From assembly GCA_934567355.1 (NCBI GenBank), contig CAKTJC010000004.1:1-64000 (forward strand): a DNA stretch of 64,000 nucleotides, in the 5' to 3' direction. The translations under genes were made by a program, and so were the position numbers. Of this stretch, positions 44,944-53,495 are shown piece by piece. Under the pieces are notes generated by a model. That model was not told where the DNA came from and made no database searches. It was given only the letters and a program-made list of their open reading frames with translations. Position 1 is the first letter of the stretch. Every line of letters starts with the position of its first letter. The stretch is from an uncultured Oscillospiraceae bacterium. GTDB taxonomy: Bacteria; Bacillota; Clostridia; Oscillospirales; Oscillospiraceae.

Positions 44944-44971
44944 ATAATAACGAATTTTGCAGCAATGTCAA
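44944..44971 (-). promoter_or_regulatory. Promoter of the paralogue C-B operon
   Basis: On the minus strand TTGACA (44971-44966) and TATTAT (44949-44944) with a 16-bp spacer. The divergent region 44876-45221 otherwise holds only the MBL promoter and a short GGCAG/CTGCC stem near 45087-45101. Confidence 0.7.
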
Positions 44972-45154
44972 CAACTTTTTTCGTCCGCTGTTTCAAATTG
45001 CTTTCCTGCAAAACTTAATGGAATCGGCGGACGCTGCTCCCCCCTTCCGCAGCTGGTATTCCGCTGCACACTAATCATCTGATGCATGGCAGACCCCTGC
45101 CAGTGGTCCTCTGCATTGCACAAGCATGATTTTTCCCTGAACGCAAAATAATGC

Positions 45155-45195
45155 TTGCTTTTCTTTTTATATATGTTATAATGATATTACATTAT
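45155..45195 (+). promoter_or_regulatory. MBL gene promoter with operator-like dyad
   Basis: TTGCTT (45155-45160) and TATAAT (45177-45182) are 16 bp apart, with an upstream TG at 45174-45175. The inverted repeat ATAATG-ATATTA-CATTAT at 45178-45195 overlaps the -10 and resembles the site at 40184-40201. Confidence 0.75.
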
Positions 45196-45221
45196 TCCCT
45201 TGAAATTAGGAGGGTTTCCCC

Positions 45222-46211
45222 ATGTACACTAACCGTCCGATCGTTACGCCGCTGAAATGCAGGCGGATCGCCATGCGCGAGACTGTGAACCCTGGTTGCT
45301 GGGCATTCATGAAGAGCCTACGGGAAAACCACAAGGGGCGACAAATTTACGATATAATCCCCTATGCTGAAGTTTACCCCATTCGACCGAATACTTATGC
45401 CATTCTCAACGAAAGCCTGGATGGGATGGGAGATGTGTGGCTCTATTTGATCGTAGGAAGCCAGAGAGCCATGCTCATTGATACCGGCTTTGGTCTGGGT
45501 AATCTGAAGGGACTGTGCAATCAAATCAGTGGGGGCAAGGAGCTGGTTGTTGTAAACACCCATCCCCACCTGGATCATGCCTTCGGCAACAGCCAATTCG
45601 ACCGGGTATACTGCCATGAATATGCGGTGCCAACTCTGGAAAAAATGAATACCCCCACCATGTGGGATCACTTGTTCGACGAAACCGGGAAACCAATTTG
45701 GAGCGAATTTGACCGGCGGGATCTGATTCCCTACCGGCAATACGAAATCGTAGGCGTTCCGGACGGCCACCTCTTTGATTTGGGTGACGGGCAGCTGGTG
45801 GAGCTGATCTTTACTGCCGGCCATTCTTCCGGGCATTGCATGTTCCTAGATAAGAAGCAGCGGCTGTTGTTTGCCGGAGATGATGCCATCGCCATGCGTG
45901 TCGGCATCCATGGCGGCAAGCCGGATGACCCATATGCCCGTTTTGCCACTGTCACCGCATACCGCAACCAGATGGAAAAACTTGCACGGCGGATAGATGA
46001 ATTTGATTCCGTCTTCCCCGGACATTTCACCTTTGACCTGGATAATTTTGTAATCCTGGATCTGCTGGCCGCTGCCAATGCCATTGTTGCCAACCCAGAT
46101 GACTACGACTACGCCGAAATTGCCAACACCAAAAGCCAGGGCACGGTGCAGCGTCGGCAGAAATTCGTCCAGGGCCTTGGCACCATTGGCTATACCGAAA
46201 AATCCGTTTGA
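45222..46211 (+). CDS. Metallo-beta-lactamase-fold hydrolase
   Basis: A 329-residue single-domain MBL protein. Metal ligands are NTHPHLDHAFG (His114, His116, Asp118, His119), a later His in AGHSSGH near 206, Asp in FAGDDAI near 223 and His in FPGHFTF near 266. All expected ligands are present, unlike domain 2 of 22407-24125. Lactone, ester or thioester hydrolysis is possible. It has an excellent RBS (AGGAGGG). It is followed by a bidirectional terminator and the convergent GntR gene. The operator-like dyad at its promoter suggests control by that regulator. Confidence 0.88.
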   Translation: MYTNRPIVTPLKCRRIAMRETVNPGCWAFMKSLRENHKGRQIYDIIPYAEVYPIRPNTYAILNESLDGMGDVWLYLIVGSQRAMLIDTGFGLGNLKGLCNQISGGKELVVVNTHPHLDHAFGNSQFDRVYCHEYAVPTLEKMNTPTMWDHLFDETGKPIWSEFDRRDLIPYRQYEIVGVPDGHLFDLGDGQLVELIFTAGHSSGHCMFLDKKQRLLFAGDDAIAMRVGIHGGKPDDPYARFATVTAYRNQMEKLARRIDEFDSVFPGHFTFDLDNFVILDLLAAANAIVANPDDYDYAEIANTKSQGTVQRRQKFVQGLGTIGYTEKSV

Positions 46212-46234
46212 TTCCACTCCCCTTTCCATACGAA

Positions 46235-46263
46235 GCAGCCGCCCGGATGAACCAGGCGGCTGC
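46235..46263. terminator. Bidirectional terminator between MBL and GntR genes
   Basis: A perfect 9-bp GC-rich stem (GCAGCCGCC at 46235-46243 with GGCGGCTGC at 46255-46263) lies between the convergent genes. The plus side is followed by CTCGCTTATTTC, only a partial T-tract. Confidence 0.6.
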
Positions 46264-46288
46264 CTCGCTTATTTCTGAAAACCTTCAC

Positions 46289-47041
46289 TCAGGTCTCCGG
46301 ATAGACAATTTCAACTTCGATGCGGCTCATATCGCCACGGTAATACGCCGTACCAATGTCCAGGAATTCTCCCCCGGCATTATAGCGGACGGTAGTCATT
46401 TTCTGAATGGCGCTGCCCTCTTCTACCTCCAGCATAGCGACGTCCTCTTTGCTGGCAGGAATTGCCTCGATAGTACGCTTCAGCCGATTGACCCGTGTTT
46501 CCGGTTTCTGATCCATCAAAGCCTTCAGTGTGCTGTGTTCCAGATCCGCCTGCATCAAATCCGGAAATTTGCTGCAAGGCAGGTAGCTCTCCACCCGCAT
46601 CAGCGGCATTCCATCGGTGATCCGGCGGCGGTACAGATAAATGGCCTGGTCGCCAGGCTGCCCTGCTCCCAATTCCAGCAGTTCCTGCGGCATGGGGACG
46701 ACCTCGATTTTCAACACCTCCAACTTCACTTCCTGCCCGGAGTCCTTCACTGCTCCATCATAGGAATAGTAGCGGTTCAGCACATCCTGAGAAATCTTCG
46801 GCTTGGATACAAAGGTACCCTTGCTCTTCACGCGGTAAAGATATCCCTCCCGCACCAATTCCGTCACTGCCTGGCGAACGGTGGTACGGCTGATGTCAAA
46901 CATCGCACTCAGGTCGTTCTCCGTTGGAATCAGGTCACCGCTTTTGTAGGTTCCGTTCTTGATCTGATCCAAAATCAGAGTTTTCAGCTGATAATACAGG
47001 GGCACGGGGGTGTCTTTGTTCAGAGTGTATTCGTTAAGCAT
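46289..47041 (-). CDS. GntR/HutC-family regulator with UTRA domain
   Basis: A 250-residue transcription factor. The N-terminal winged HTH (about 8-75) has the GntR hallmark LIPTENDLSAMFDISRTTVRQ. The C-terminal UTRA effector domain (about 95-245) binds a small metabolite, often a sugar phosphate or amino-sugar. I use the ATG at 47041. A GTG nine bases upstream (47050) is also possible, since AAAGGAG sits only 2 nt from it and 11 nt from the ATG. Its position at the centre of the hydrolase island makes it the best candidate for the local regulator. Confidence 0.9.
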   Translation of the reverse strand: MLNEYTLNKDTPVPLYYQLKTLILDQIKNGTYKSGDLIPTENDLSAMFDISRTTVRQAVTELVREGYLYRVKSKGTFVSKPKISQDVLNRYYSYDGAVKDSGQEVKLEVLKIEVVPMPQELLELGAGQPGDQAIYLYRRRITDGMPLMRVESYLPCSKFPDLMQADLEHSTLKALMDQKPETRVNRLKRTIEAIPASKEDVAMLEVEEGSAIQKMTTVRYNAGGEFLDIGTAYYRGDMSRIEVEIVYPET

Positions 47042-47088
47042 ATTACTCACCGCTCCTTTGTTATATTGATTGGTCGTATATTATTATG

Positions 47089-47119
47089 TTATGATATCAT
47101 AAGAAAAGCAAAATGTAAA
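47089..47119 (-). promoter_or_regulatory. GntR promoter with palindrome
   Basis: On the minus strand TTTACA (47119-47114) and TATCAT (47096-47091) are 17 bp apart. The perfect palindrome TTATGATATCATAA at 47089-47102 covers the -10 and may be an autoregulatory site. Confidence 0.7.
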
Positions 47120-47245
47120 GGCAGAATCCTAGCATTTTAGTAAAAAATAGCAGCATTTCAAGACGGTACTCATGCTTGGCAGACTTGATTCTCTCTCCCA
47201 TTCAGCACAGATATCCCGCTTTGATTAAAAACTCATTTTATTTTG

Positions 47246-47284
47246 TAATGTAGTATTGACCCTACAAAGCAAATATGATAGAAT
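47246..47284 (+). promoter_or_regulatory. Promoter of paralogue D with TAATGTAG motif
   Basis: TTGACC (47256-47261) and TAGAAT (47279-47284) are 17 bp apart. TAATGTAGTAT immediately upstream of the -35 (47246-47256) is the reverse complement of the ATACTACAT core found in the 40.2-kb control region. Confidence 0.65.
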
Positions 47285-47312
47285 GATGAAAAAAGCACGG
47301 GAGGAATGCACA

Positions 47313-49091
47313 ATGAATCGCTATTATAACTATCCTCACAAGGAACTTTGGGATGAGCATGCCTGGGATGAGCGGCGCAGTCAACTTGTGCCGCTCACTG
47401 CATGGATCGGGCAGGAAAATCTGAAAAGCAACCGAATTCCGGCCAAACCCGCTGCTCATCGCCGCACACAGGGGCGGTTCGACCCCAAGTCCAATGCGCT
47501 GACCTACCCCGAGGTCGCCGAATTCTGGGAACGGCAGGGGCTTCACTACCACTGCACCAGCATGGGGCGCAACGGCTGGGTAGCCATGATCCCCATCCGG
47601 CATATGGGCATTCAAGGCTACAGTGATGAAATGGATACGGTAATCGTCCTGGTGAATGCGGACATGACCGACCCCAACTGGTGCATGTACCTGCTGGAGC
47701 GGTACGATTCTTACCTCCATGCCGCTGCACAGGAAAGTTTCGCGCTGGTTTTCATCGTCTCCAATCAATTTGACGATGAAAACGAGTATATCTCCATTAT
47801 GCAGGAAGCCATTGTCATTTTTCACCTGAACTACGATCGGTTCTATCTGGATGTGCGTCCCGTTTTGAATAGTGGTAAGCGTCTGGCAGAGATCGAAGGC
47901 TTCCACTATACTGCCCCCGACGGAAAAACCCCTGTGGATGCAGACGCAGCTGTTACCGCACTGGGCGGCATTCCTGTGCTTGACATCGTTCGCCGGTGGC
48001 AGAACAAGGACAGCCTGACTTTTAAGCTGATCCGGGGCACAGGCTACAGCAATGCCGCTTATGACTATGATCAGCTGATAAACAGTGCCATCGGTAAAAA
48101 AATGGCCGCCACGATGGCTCTGGAATACAACTTCGATGATGCCTCCGATCCCGGCTTGATGGCCCTGTGGGACGATATGGGGCTGAAGTGCGAATTCCAC
48201 GATAAGTGCGGTGAACAGTGGGTTACCTTTGTTCCCAAGCAAGCGCTGGAGGAACCGGAGAAAAAACTGCCCTGCGTGTGCATTATGCAGGAAGTGAACC
48301 GCTTTGACCCTCACCAGGCAGTGACTGGCTTTGCTTGCTTCTATGAATATCAGCAGATTGCTGCTCAAGGCGAGTGCATGCTGCTGTACTTCGCGCTGGA
48401 ATCTCTGGATGACAACGACCTGCTTCACGAAATTCTCAAAGACGCCGAGCAGCTTTATCCCCTGGATCGCAGCAGAATCTATATTACCGGCCACAGCCAC
48501 AATGGCCGTTTCTCCGCCGAATATATGCGCCGCCATCAGATGGAAATTGCAGCCATTGCCACCCTGGGCAATGAACCGGGCCAGCTTTCCCCCGCCGTAA
48601 CCAGCGGCTTCTTCGTAGTGACAGACGAACAGCTGGACATTCAGGCAGCAGTGGACACTCCCCTGGTAAACATCAGCGGCTTCAATGAGCGCAACAGCCA
48701 GTTCCCTCTGAACATGGATGCTCCCTACGTGCGCCCCGGTCAATGGGTAGCACTGGACACCTTTGAGAAACGGGCCGAGAGTTGGCAGCGCCGTCTGCGT
48801 TCCGCCCGCTGCCCCATGCGCACCGTAGAAGAAATCGCAGCCACCCGGAACAGTTCCGACCTGGCTGAGCGGTGCATTGGCGTACCCGCTGACCGCACCG
48901 AGGTACTGACCCTGGACGGCAGTGAAAACTACATCGCAGACATCAAAAACAACGAAGGAAAGTACCACCTGCGGATGATTGCCCTGGGAAACATGCCCCA
49001 TACAGTCACTCCGGCAATGATTCAGCTCTCCTGGTCGTTCCTGCGCCGGTTCGCCCGGGATCAGGAAACCGGTGCAATCATCGAACTGTGA
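47313..49091 (+). CDS. Two-domain alpha/beta hydrolase, N-half degenerate (paralogue D)
   Basis: A 592-residue paralogue with the shared N-terminal NYPHKELWDEHAWDER block. Domain 1 has RFYLDVRPVL in place of an elbow. Domain 2 has IYITGHSHNGRF with Ser395 and the variant CIMQEVNRFDPHQAVTG block near 325. MPHTVTPAMI near 565 contains a His candidate. The ATG at 47313 follows GGGAGGAATGCACA, and the open frame upstream covers the promoter. It is divergent from the GntR gene and is followed 9 bp later by an FMN enzyme. Confidence 0.8.
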   Translation: MNRYYNYPHKELWDEHAWDERRSQLVPLTAWIGQENLKSNRIPAKPAAHRRTQGRFDPKSNALTYPEVAEFWERQGLHYHCTSMGRNGWVAMIPIRHMGIQGYSDEMDTVIVLVNADMTDPNWCMYLLERYDSYLHAAAQESFALVFIVSNQFDDENEYISIMQEAIVIFHLNYDRFYLDVRPVLNSGKRLAEIEGFHYTAPDGKTPVDADAAVTALGGIPVLDIVRRWQNKDSLTFKLIRGTGYSNAAYDYDQLINSAIGKKMAATMALEYNFDDASDPGLMALWDDMGLKCEFHDKCGEQWVTFVPKQALEEPEKKLPCVCIMQEVNRFDPHQAVTGFACFYEYQQIAAQGECMLLYFALESLDDNDLLHEILKDAEQLYPLDRSRIYITGHSHNGRFSAEYMRRHQMEIAAIATLGNEPGQLSPAVTSGFFVVTDEQLDIQAAVDTPLVNISGFNERNSQFPLNMDAPYVRPGQWVALDTFEKRAESWQRRLRSARCPMRTVEEIAATRNSSDLAERCIGVPADRTEVLTLDGSENYIADIKNNEGKYHLRMIALGNMPHTVTPAMIQLSWSFLRRFARDQETGAIIEL

Positions 49092-49100
49092 GGAGAAGCC

Positions 49101-50087
49101 ATGGGAAAAGAACAAAAACAAGCCGGTTTTGGCGGGCCGGATGGGCCGAAGCGGGCGGATGGCAGCACTTTTCGCTATACCCCCTTTGCCTTGGTGTCGG
49201 AGAAGAATGACTCCAACCGAATTACCCGGGATTATTTTGATTCTCTGGTACTGGAATATCGATTCATTGGCTCTCAGATACCGGATTTGCACACAGACTT
49301 TCTGGGTCAGACATTCGATACCCCCATTTTCTGCGGTGGGATGTCCGCCGCTGCTACGCGGCTTCAACCAGAGGGTATGGTTGCCATTGCCAAAGGCATT
49401 CTTCCCATGAATACTCCGATGTTCACCGGATATCTCCACGAGGATGAATTTGAGGCGGTATGCACCACCGGCGTGAAAGCCATACGCATCATCAAAACTC
49501 AAAGAAACAACCAAGCGATTCTGCGGGACATTGCTCACGATGAGGCCTGCGGTGCCTTTGCTTTCGCCATGGATATTGACCATGCTTTCGGAAGTGATGG
49601 CTATTACAGCCCCGGCGGCGGAACGGACTTTGGCGAGCTTGGGCCTAAGACATTGGATGAGCTGAAAATGCTCATCCAATCCACCCGTCTGCCCTGCATC
49701 ATTAAGGGTGTACTCAGTGTACAGGATGCAGAAAAATGCATCCAGGCCGGTGCCGCTGCCATTCTGGTCAGTCACCACAAGGGGGAACTGCCCTGTGCCG
49801 TGCCGCCGGCCTATATGCTGCCCACCATTCGCCGGGCGGTAGGTGGAAAGATTACCATTTTGGCAGACTGTGGGGTAACCAGCGGTATAGATGCCTACAA
49901 GCTGCTCGCCCTGGGTGCAGACGGCGTATGCATTGCCAGAACACTGATTCCAAGTTTCATAAAGGAAGGCTCCGCAGGCGTCACCGCTGCCTTCCGCCGC
50001 ATTAATGACGAACTCCGCGCCTGCATGGCACGGACGGGCACGCAGGATACCCGCAGCTTCGACCCCACCACGGTACATAGGCTGTAA
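49101..50087 (+). CDS. FMN-dependent alpha-hydroxy-acid dehydrogenase-like enzyme
   Basis: A 328-residue TIM-barrel flavoprotein of the FMN alpha-hydroxy-acid dehydrogenase family. The N-terminal CGGMSAAATR (78-87) lines FMN, LPCIIKGVLSVQDAEKC near 197-213 provides the conserved Lys, and LADCGVTSGIDAYKLLALGAD near 255-275 binds the FMN phosphate. The usual SNHGGRQ motif is SHHKGEL (224-230). The catalytic His (226) is kept, but the substrate-carboxylate Arg is Glu229. It therefore may not act on a simple 2-hydroxy acid. It is co-transcribed with paralogue D. An isopentenyl-diphosphate isomerase-like function is a less likely alternative. Confidence 0.82.
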   Translation: MGKEQKQAGFGGPDGPKRADGSTFRYTPFALVSEKNDSNRITRDYFDSLVLEYRFIGSQIPDLHTDFLGQTFDTPIFCGGMSAAATRLQPEGMVAIAKGILPMNTPMFTGYLHEDEFEAVCTTGVKAIRIIKTQRNNQAILRDIAHDEACGAFAFAMDIDHAFGSDGYYSPGGGTDFGELGPKTLDELKMLIQSTRLPCIIKGVLSVQDAEKCIQAGAAAILVSHHKGELPCAVPPAYMLPTIRRAVGGKITILADCGVTSGIDAYKLLALGADGVCIARTLIPSFIKEGSAGVTAAFRRINDELRACMARTGTQDTRSFDPTTVHRL

Positions 50088-50122
50088 GGCACTATTGGTA
50101 CACTCCAGTTGTAGGAGAATCT

Positions 50123-50245
50123 ATGGAACACTTCAAACAAGAGCTGATTGAATATATTGATTACTACAACAACAAGCGAATCAAGGCAAGATTAAAGGGC
50201 TTGCCGCCTGCTTTACACAGACAACAAGCCCTTTCGGCTGCTTAA
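50123..50245 (+). pseudogene. IS3-family transposase C-terminal remnant
   Basis: Forty codons encode EHFKQELIEYIDYYNNKRIK followed by a short basic tail and QALSAA, then TAA. This is the extreme C-terminus of an IS3/IS150-group OrfB integrase. The frame has no matching upstream transposase sequence: the DDE residues and OrfA are gone. It abuts the stop of the FMN gene at 50087. It is a remnant left by deletion or recombination and not a working gene. Confidence 0.85.
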
Positions 50246-50267
50246 ACAATTTGAGTTGGAAATATTT

Positions 50268-50291
50268 GTCTAACTTTTTGGGGTCACTTCA
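50268..50291 (+). mobile_element. Right inverted-repeat end of the IS3-family remnant
   Basis: GTCTAACTTTTTGGGGTCAC followed by TTCA matches the usual IS150-group right end. It lies 22 bp past the remnant stop codon. No matching left end was seen upstream, so the element is truncated on its left. Confidence 0.7.
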
Positions 50292-50332
50292 AGACCCGAT
50301 ATTGGGGGGATTGTATTATTCGCGGGGGGCAT

Positions 50333-51709
50333 TTATGCTTTCATCCTGTTTTTCTGGCTCAGGTCATGGATCCACTTTCCGCTTGTCAATCTGGAAATGC
50401 ACCAGACAGACTTGATGATATAGTCCGCGCGAAGCGCGATCTGCGTGATCCAGGCAGGCCAGCCCAGTACAAGACCCACCAGGACGCCCAGGGGAATACT
50501 GGTGATCCACAGGAACAGAATATCGGCCTTCATAAGGAACTTCGTATCTCCTCCTCCGCGGAGGACGCCTTTTGTCATGATCGACTGGATCGCCTGGAAG
50601 AAAACGATAAACGAAAAAGCGTAGATCATTTCCGTAGTAATCCTGGCGGTCTCTTCCGTGATCTCATAGAAGCGCTCTGTCAACGGTCCGACAACTGAGA
50701 TCAGCACGGCATTTATGAGGCCGAAGGCGATGCCGAGGATCAGGAAGGTCTCGCCTTCCATCTGTGCCCGTTCCTTATTGCCCTCTCCGATCGTATGGCC
50801 GACAACGATTCCGGATGCCTGGGATACGCCGGTGACAACGATGGTCACAAGGCGGTCAATGACCATGCAGATCGAGTTGGCCGCGACGACATCTCTGCCC
50901 ATTCGGCCCAGGACCATCGAAAGACCTGTGCTGCCGAAGCCCAGCAGACCATCGCTGATCAGGACAGGAATTCCAACTTTTAGATAATTATTTACAACTT
51001 CTTTTTCGGTTTTAGCGAAGAAATCCTTCACCTTCATGCAAAGTTTGTTATCGATTTTAAAGACGAAATAGAAAGTAACGATGAATTCCACAACTCTGGA
51101 GATCAGGGTGCCGAGAGCCGCGCCTGCGATCTCCATTCTGGGAGCGCCGAAATGGCCGAAAATAAACACCCAGTTTGAGAAGCAGTTTACACCAAAGGAA
51201 ATAATGGATACATACAGTCCCAGTCTCTGCTGCCCGATCGTACGCATCAGCAGCGCGATCACAAGACCGGTGCCATGGAAGAAATAGATAAAGGACGTAA
51301 TTTTCAGATACCGGACGCCGGCTTCGATCACAGCCGGATCGGGGGTATAGATTCGCATGATCTGCCCGGGAAACAGCCATGTAATGACCGCAAAGAAGAT
51401 CGACATAATGGCCGAGATCTGGAATGCCATGGAGAACACCTGTTTAGTCTTCTCCTCTTCTTTGGCACCCCAGTAATGAGATGCGATCACACTGGTGCCG
51501 CCGGCCAGGCCCATGCAGAAAATGTTGCAGTTATTGTAAAAGGAATTTGCCAAAGACGAAGCGGAAATCTGTATTTCACCAAGCTGCCCCAGCATGATCG
51601 TATCCATCATATTAACGCCCATATTGATGGATAACTGGGCAACAACAGGAAGCATGATCCCGAGTACACTCAAATAAAAGCTCTTATCTTTAATCAGTCG
51701 AATCTTCAT
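50333..51709 (-). CDS. Second MATE-family exporter
   Basis: A 458-residue MATE protein with twelve hydrophobic segments. It shows PVVAQLSINMGVNMMDTIML in helix 1, SHYWGAKEEEKTKQVF in the first cytoplasmic loop, and VVGHTIGEGNKERAQMEGE in the second half. It is not close to the MATE at 20046. Its start lacks a close ribosome site (AAGGAAG lies about 14 nt upstream). It lies after the carbohydrate-type binding-protein gene but behind a strong terminator-like stem, so it may be separately transcribed. Confidence 0.9.
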   Translation of the reverse strand: MKIRLIKDKSFYLSVLGIMLPVVAQLSINMGVNMMDTIMLGQLGEIQISASSLANSFYNNCNIFCMGLAGGTSVIASHYWGAKEEEKTKQVFSMAFQISAIMSIFFAVITWLFPGQIMRIYTPDPAVIEAGVRYLKITSFIYFFHGTGLVIALLMRTIGQQRLGLYVSIISFGVNCFSNWVFIFGHFGAPRMEIAGAALGTLISRVVEFIVTFYFVFKIDNKLCMKVKDFFAKTEKEVVNNYLKVGIPVLISDGLLGFGSTGLSMVLGRMGRDVVAANSICMVIDRLVTIVVTGVSQASGIVVGHTIGEGNKERAQMEGETFLILGIAFGLINAVLISVVGPLTERFYEITEETARITTEMIYAFSFIVFFQAIQSIMTKGVLRGGGDTKFLMKADILFLWITSIPLGVLVGLVLGWPAWITQIALRADYIIKSVWCISRLTSGKWIHDLSQKNRMKA

Positions 51710-51780
51710 GAATTATTCTTCTGCTTCCTTTCCGTCCGTATTATTACAAATCTCTGCAGCATGAACTGTGTCATTAATTT

Positions 51781-51814
51781 AGGGAGGGATTACACAGATA
51801 TGTAATCCCTCCCT
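51781..51814 (-). terminator. Perfect 14-bp stem after binding-protein gene
   Basis: AGGGAGGGATTACA (51781-51794) and its exact complement (51801-51814) enclose a 6-nt loop. On the minus strand it runs into TAAATTAAT, only weakly U-rich. It probably ends or attenuates the ABC operon before the MATE gene. Confidence 0.65.
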
Positions 51815-51867
51815 GCTGTCAGACCTTTGCAACAGCAGTTGCAGATGTTTCCGGAACTAAGTGGCTA

Positions 51868-53418
51868 TCAGCCGGCGTTGCAGAAATCGGTGAACTGTCT
51901 GTTCATTTCGGCAATGATATCATCAATGCCGTTTTCCTTCAGCTCGGAAACAAACTGTGCATTGGTTTCTTCAAGGTCAACCTGGCCGTACATCAGAGCT
52001 GCTCTGTATTCTGCCACGGTGCTTGCACATGCGGCGTACTCATCTCTGACAGCGCTGTCATCGAAGATGAAGCCCATGCCCTTGGAGAAAGTCATGCCTT
52101 CAGCATTCCAGCAGGCTGCATCGCCCTTGTTTGCATTCACATCGGTGGTCTCGAAGGGGTAAACCAGAGCCTTGTTGGGATAGAACCAGGGAGCGGTGCA
52201 GTGCCAGCCGCAGTTGGAAGCATCCTTGCCGTCTGCATACCATGCGCAGCCGTTCTCGTCCAGCTTATACTGCTTTCCTTCCACGCCGTTGCCGAACAGG
52301 CGGGCAATGGTCTCATCGGTGTACATCAGAGCAAGCAGCTTCATAGCTTCATCGGGATTCTGGCAGATGGAAGAGACCTGCCAGCCGCCGCCCACGCAGG
52401 AGTTGGTAGCGCCCATGTCGGTCAGCTGGAAGATGACCAGATCATAACCGGGCACAAACATTCCCACATTGGTATAGGCATCGGTCAGAGTAGCAGCCTC
52501 GCCGAAGAAACCGCCCATCAGGCCGTTCTTAACCAGGTCGCCGGGGATTGCGGGGTTGTTCAGAGGATCATCCATGAAGTAACCCTTTGCTTCCCAATCC
52601 TTAGCCATTTCGATATAGGTCTTCCACTCAGCGGTCTCATAGTAGTTGACGACCTCGGTTGCGTCAGCGCCTCTGTTCATCAGAACGCCGATTGCAGCGT
52701 CGTTGCCCAGGTTGTCGATGCCCTGCAGGGTGGGAGCGTTCAGGTCGTTGACCCAGCTCATGTCGGGATGGGCTGCCTTTGCCTTGAGCATGATCTCATC
52801 CAGCTGCTCCAGGGTGATCTTGGTGTCAACGAGCTCCATGACGCCGATCTCTTCAGCGACATCTTTTCTCATGGCGTAGTACTCAAAAGAGCAGAAGGTA
52901 TCGGAGACGGGCAGGGAATACTGCACGCCGCCGACCTGGCAGGCCTTGTAAGCGCCTTCGGGGAACATGTTGAACACTTCGGGATACACATCGCGGTAGG
53001 GCTCCAGAGAGATGCACTGGTCGTTCTTCACCAGGCTGGAAACATTAGAATACCATCTCCAGGTGTACAGGTCAATAGGATTAGACTTGTCGGCCAGCAT
53101 CAGAGTCAGAACGTTTGCTCTTTCGCCAAAGTCAAGGGAAATCAGGTCAACCTGAAGACCCGCATTAATTGAAACCAGATACTCGTTCATAGCAGCCTCA
53201 ACATCAGCTTCGCCGCTGAAGTCTGCCATGGGAACGACCTCGCATCTGATCACAGGCCACTTGGATACATCCGTATCGGGAGCTTTTGTTTCGGTTACAG
53301 CGCTGCCGAAATCGGGCTTTGCTGCAGGCTGCGTCTCGGGAGCTGCAGTTTTGCCTGCACATGCAGCAAGAGACATGACCATTACCAGGGCTAACAGTAA
53401 TGCGCACAGTCTTTTCAT
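51868..53418 (-). CDS. Extracellular solute-binding lipoprotein (family 1-like)
   Basis: A 516-residue binding protein of the LipO/YtcQ type that accompanies LplB/YtcP permeases. It has a lipoprotein signal peptide (MKRLCALLLALVMVMSLAAC, Cys20 in lipobox LAAC) followed by an acidic and proline-rich linker. The mature part contains MLADKSNPIDLYTWRWYSNV near 110-130 and typical family-1 SLPVSDTFCSFEYYAMRKDV near 175. Such proteins bind oligosaccharides or glycosides. It is last in the operon after two permeases, 77 bp downstream. An AGGAGG precedes the ATG, and a weak TTGACA at about 53477-53482 could give an extra transcript. Confidence 0.9.
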   Translation of the reverse strand: MKRLCALLLALVMVMSLAACAGKTAAPETQPAAKPDFGSAVTETKAPDTDVSKWPVIRCEVVPMADFSGEADVEAAMNEYLVSINAGLQVDLISLDFGERANVLTLMLADKSNPIDLYTWRWYSNVSSLVKNDQCISLEPYRDVYPEVFNMFPEGAYKACQVGGVQYSLPVSDTFCSFEYYAMRKDVAEEIGVMELVDTKITLEQLDEIMLKAKAAHPDMSWVNDLNAPTLQGIDNLGNDAAIGVLMNRGADATEVVNYYETAEWKTYIEMAKDWEAKGYFMDDPLNNPAIPGDLVKNGLMGGFFGEAATLTDAYTNVGMFVPGYDLVIFQLTDMGATNSCVGGGWQVSSICQNPDEAMKLLALMYTDETIARLFGNGVEGKQYKLDENGCAWYADGKDASNCGWHCTAPWFYPNKALVYPFETTDVNANKGDAACWNAEGMTFSKGMGFIFDDSAVRDEYAACASTVAEYRAALMYGQVDLEETNAQFVSELKENGIDDIIAEMNRQFTDFCNAG

Positions 53419-53495
53419 TTCTTGATCCTCCTAAAAATTTTTGTTTTGCCAGGGGATATATGTTAACAGGATTGACCCCATGTCAACAAACGGTT

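Noticed and set aside
45001..45150. Possible structured RNA in the divergent region between paralogue C and the MBL gene.
   Set aside because: Only one short GGCAG/CTGCC stem is evident, with no promoter or terminator arrangement to support an RNA gene.
47262..50078. A 938-codon open frame on the minus strand opposite the hydrolase and FMN genes.
   Set aside because: It mirrors the codon bias of the plus-strand genes, has no ribosome site or recognisable domain, and the plus-strand genes have clear motifs.
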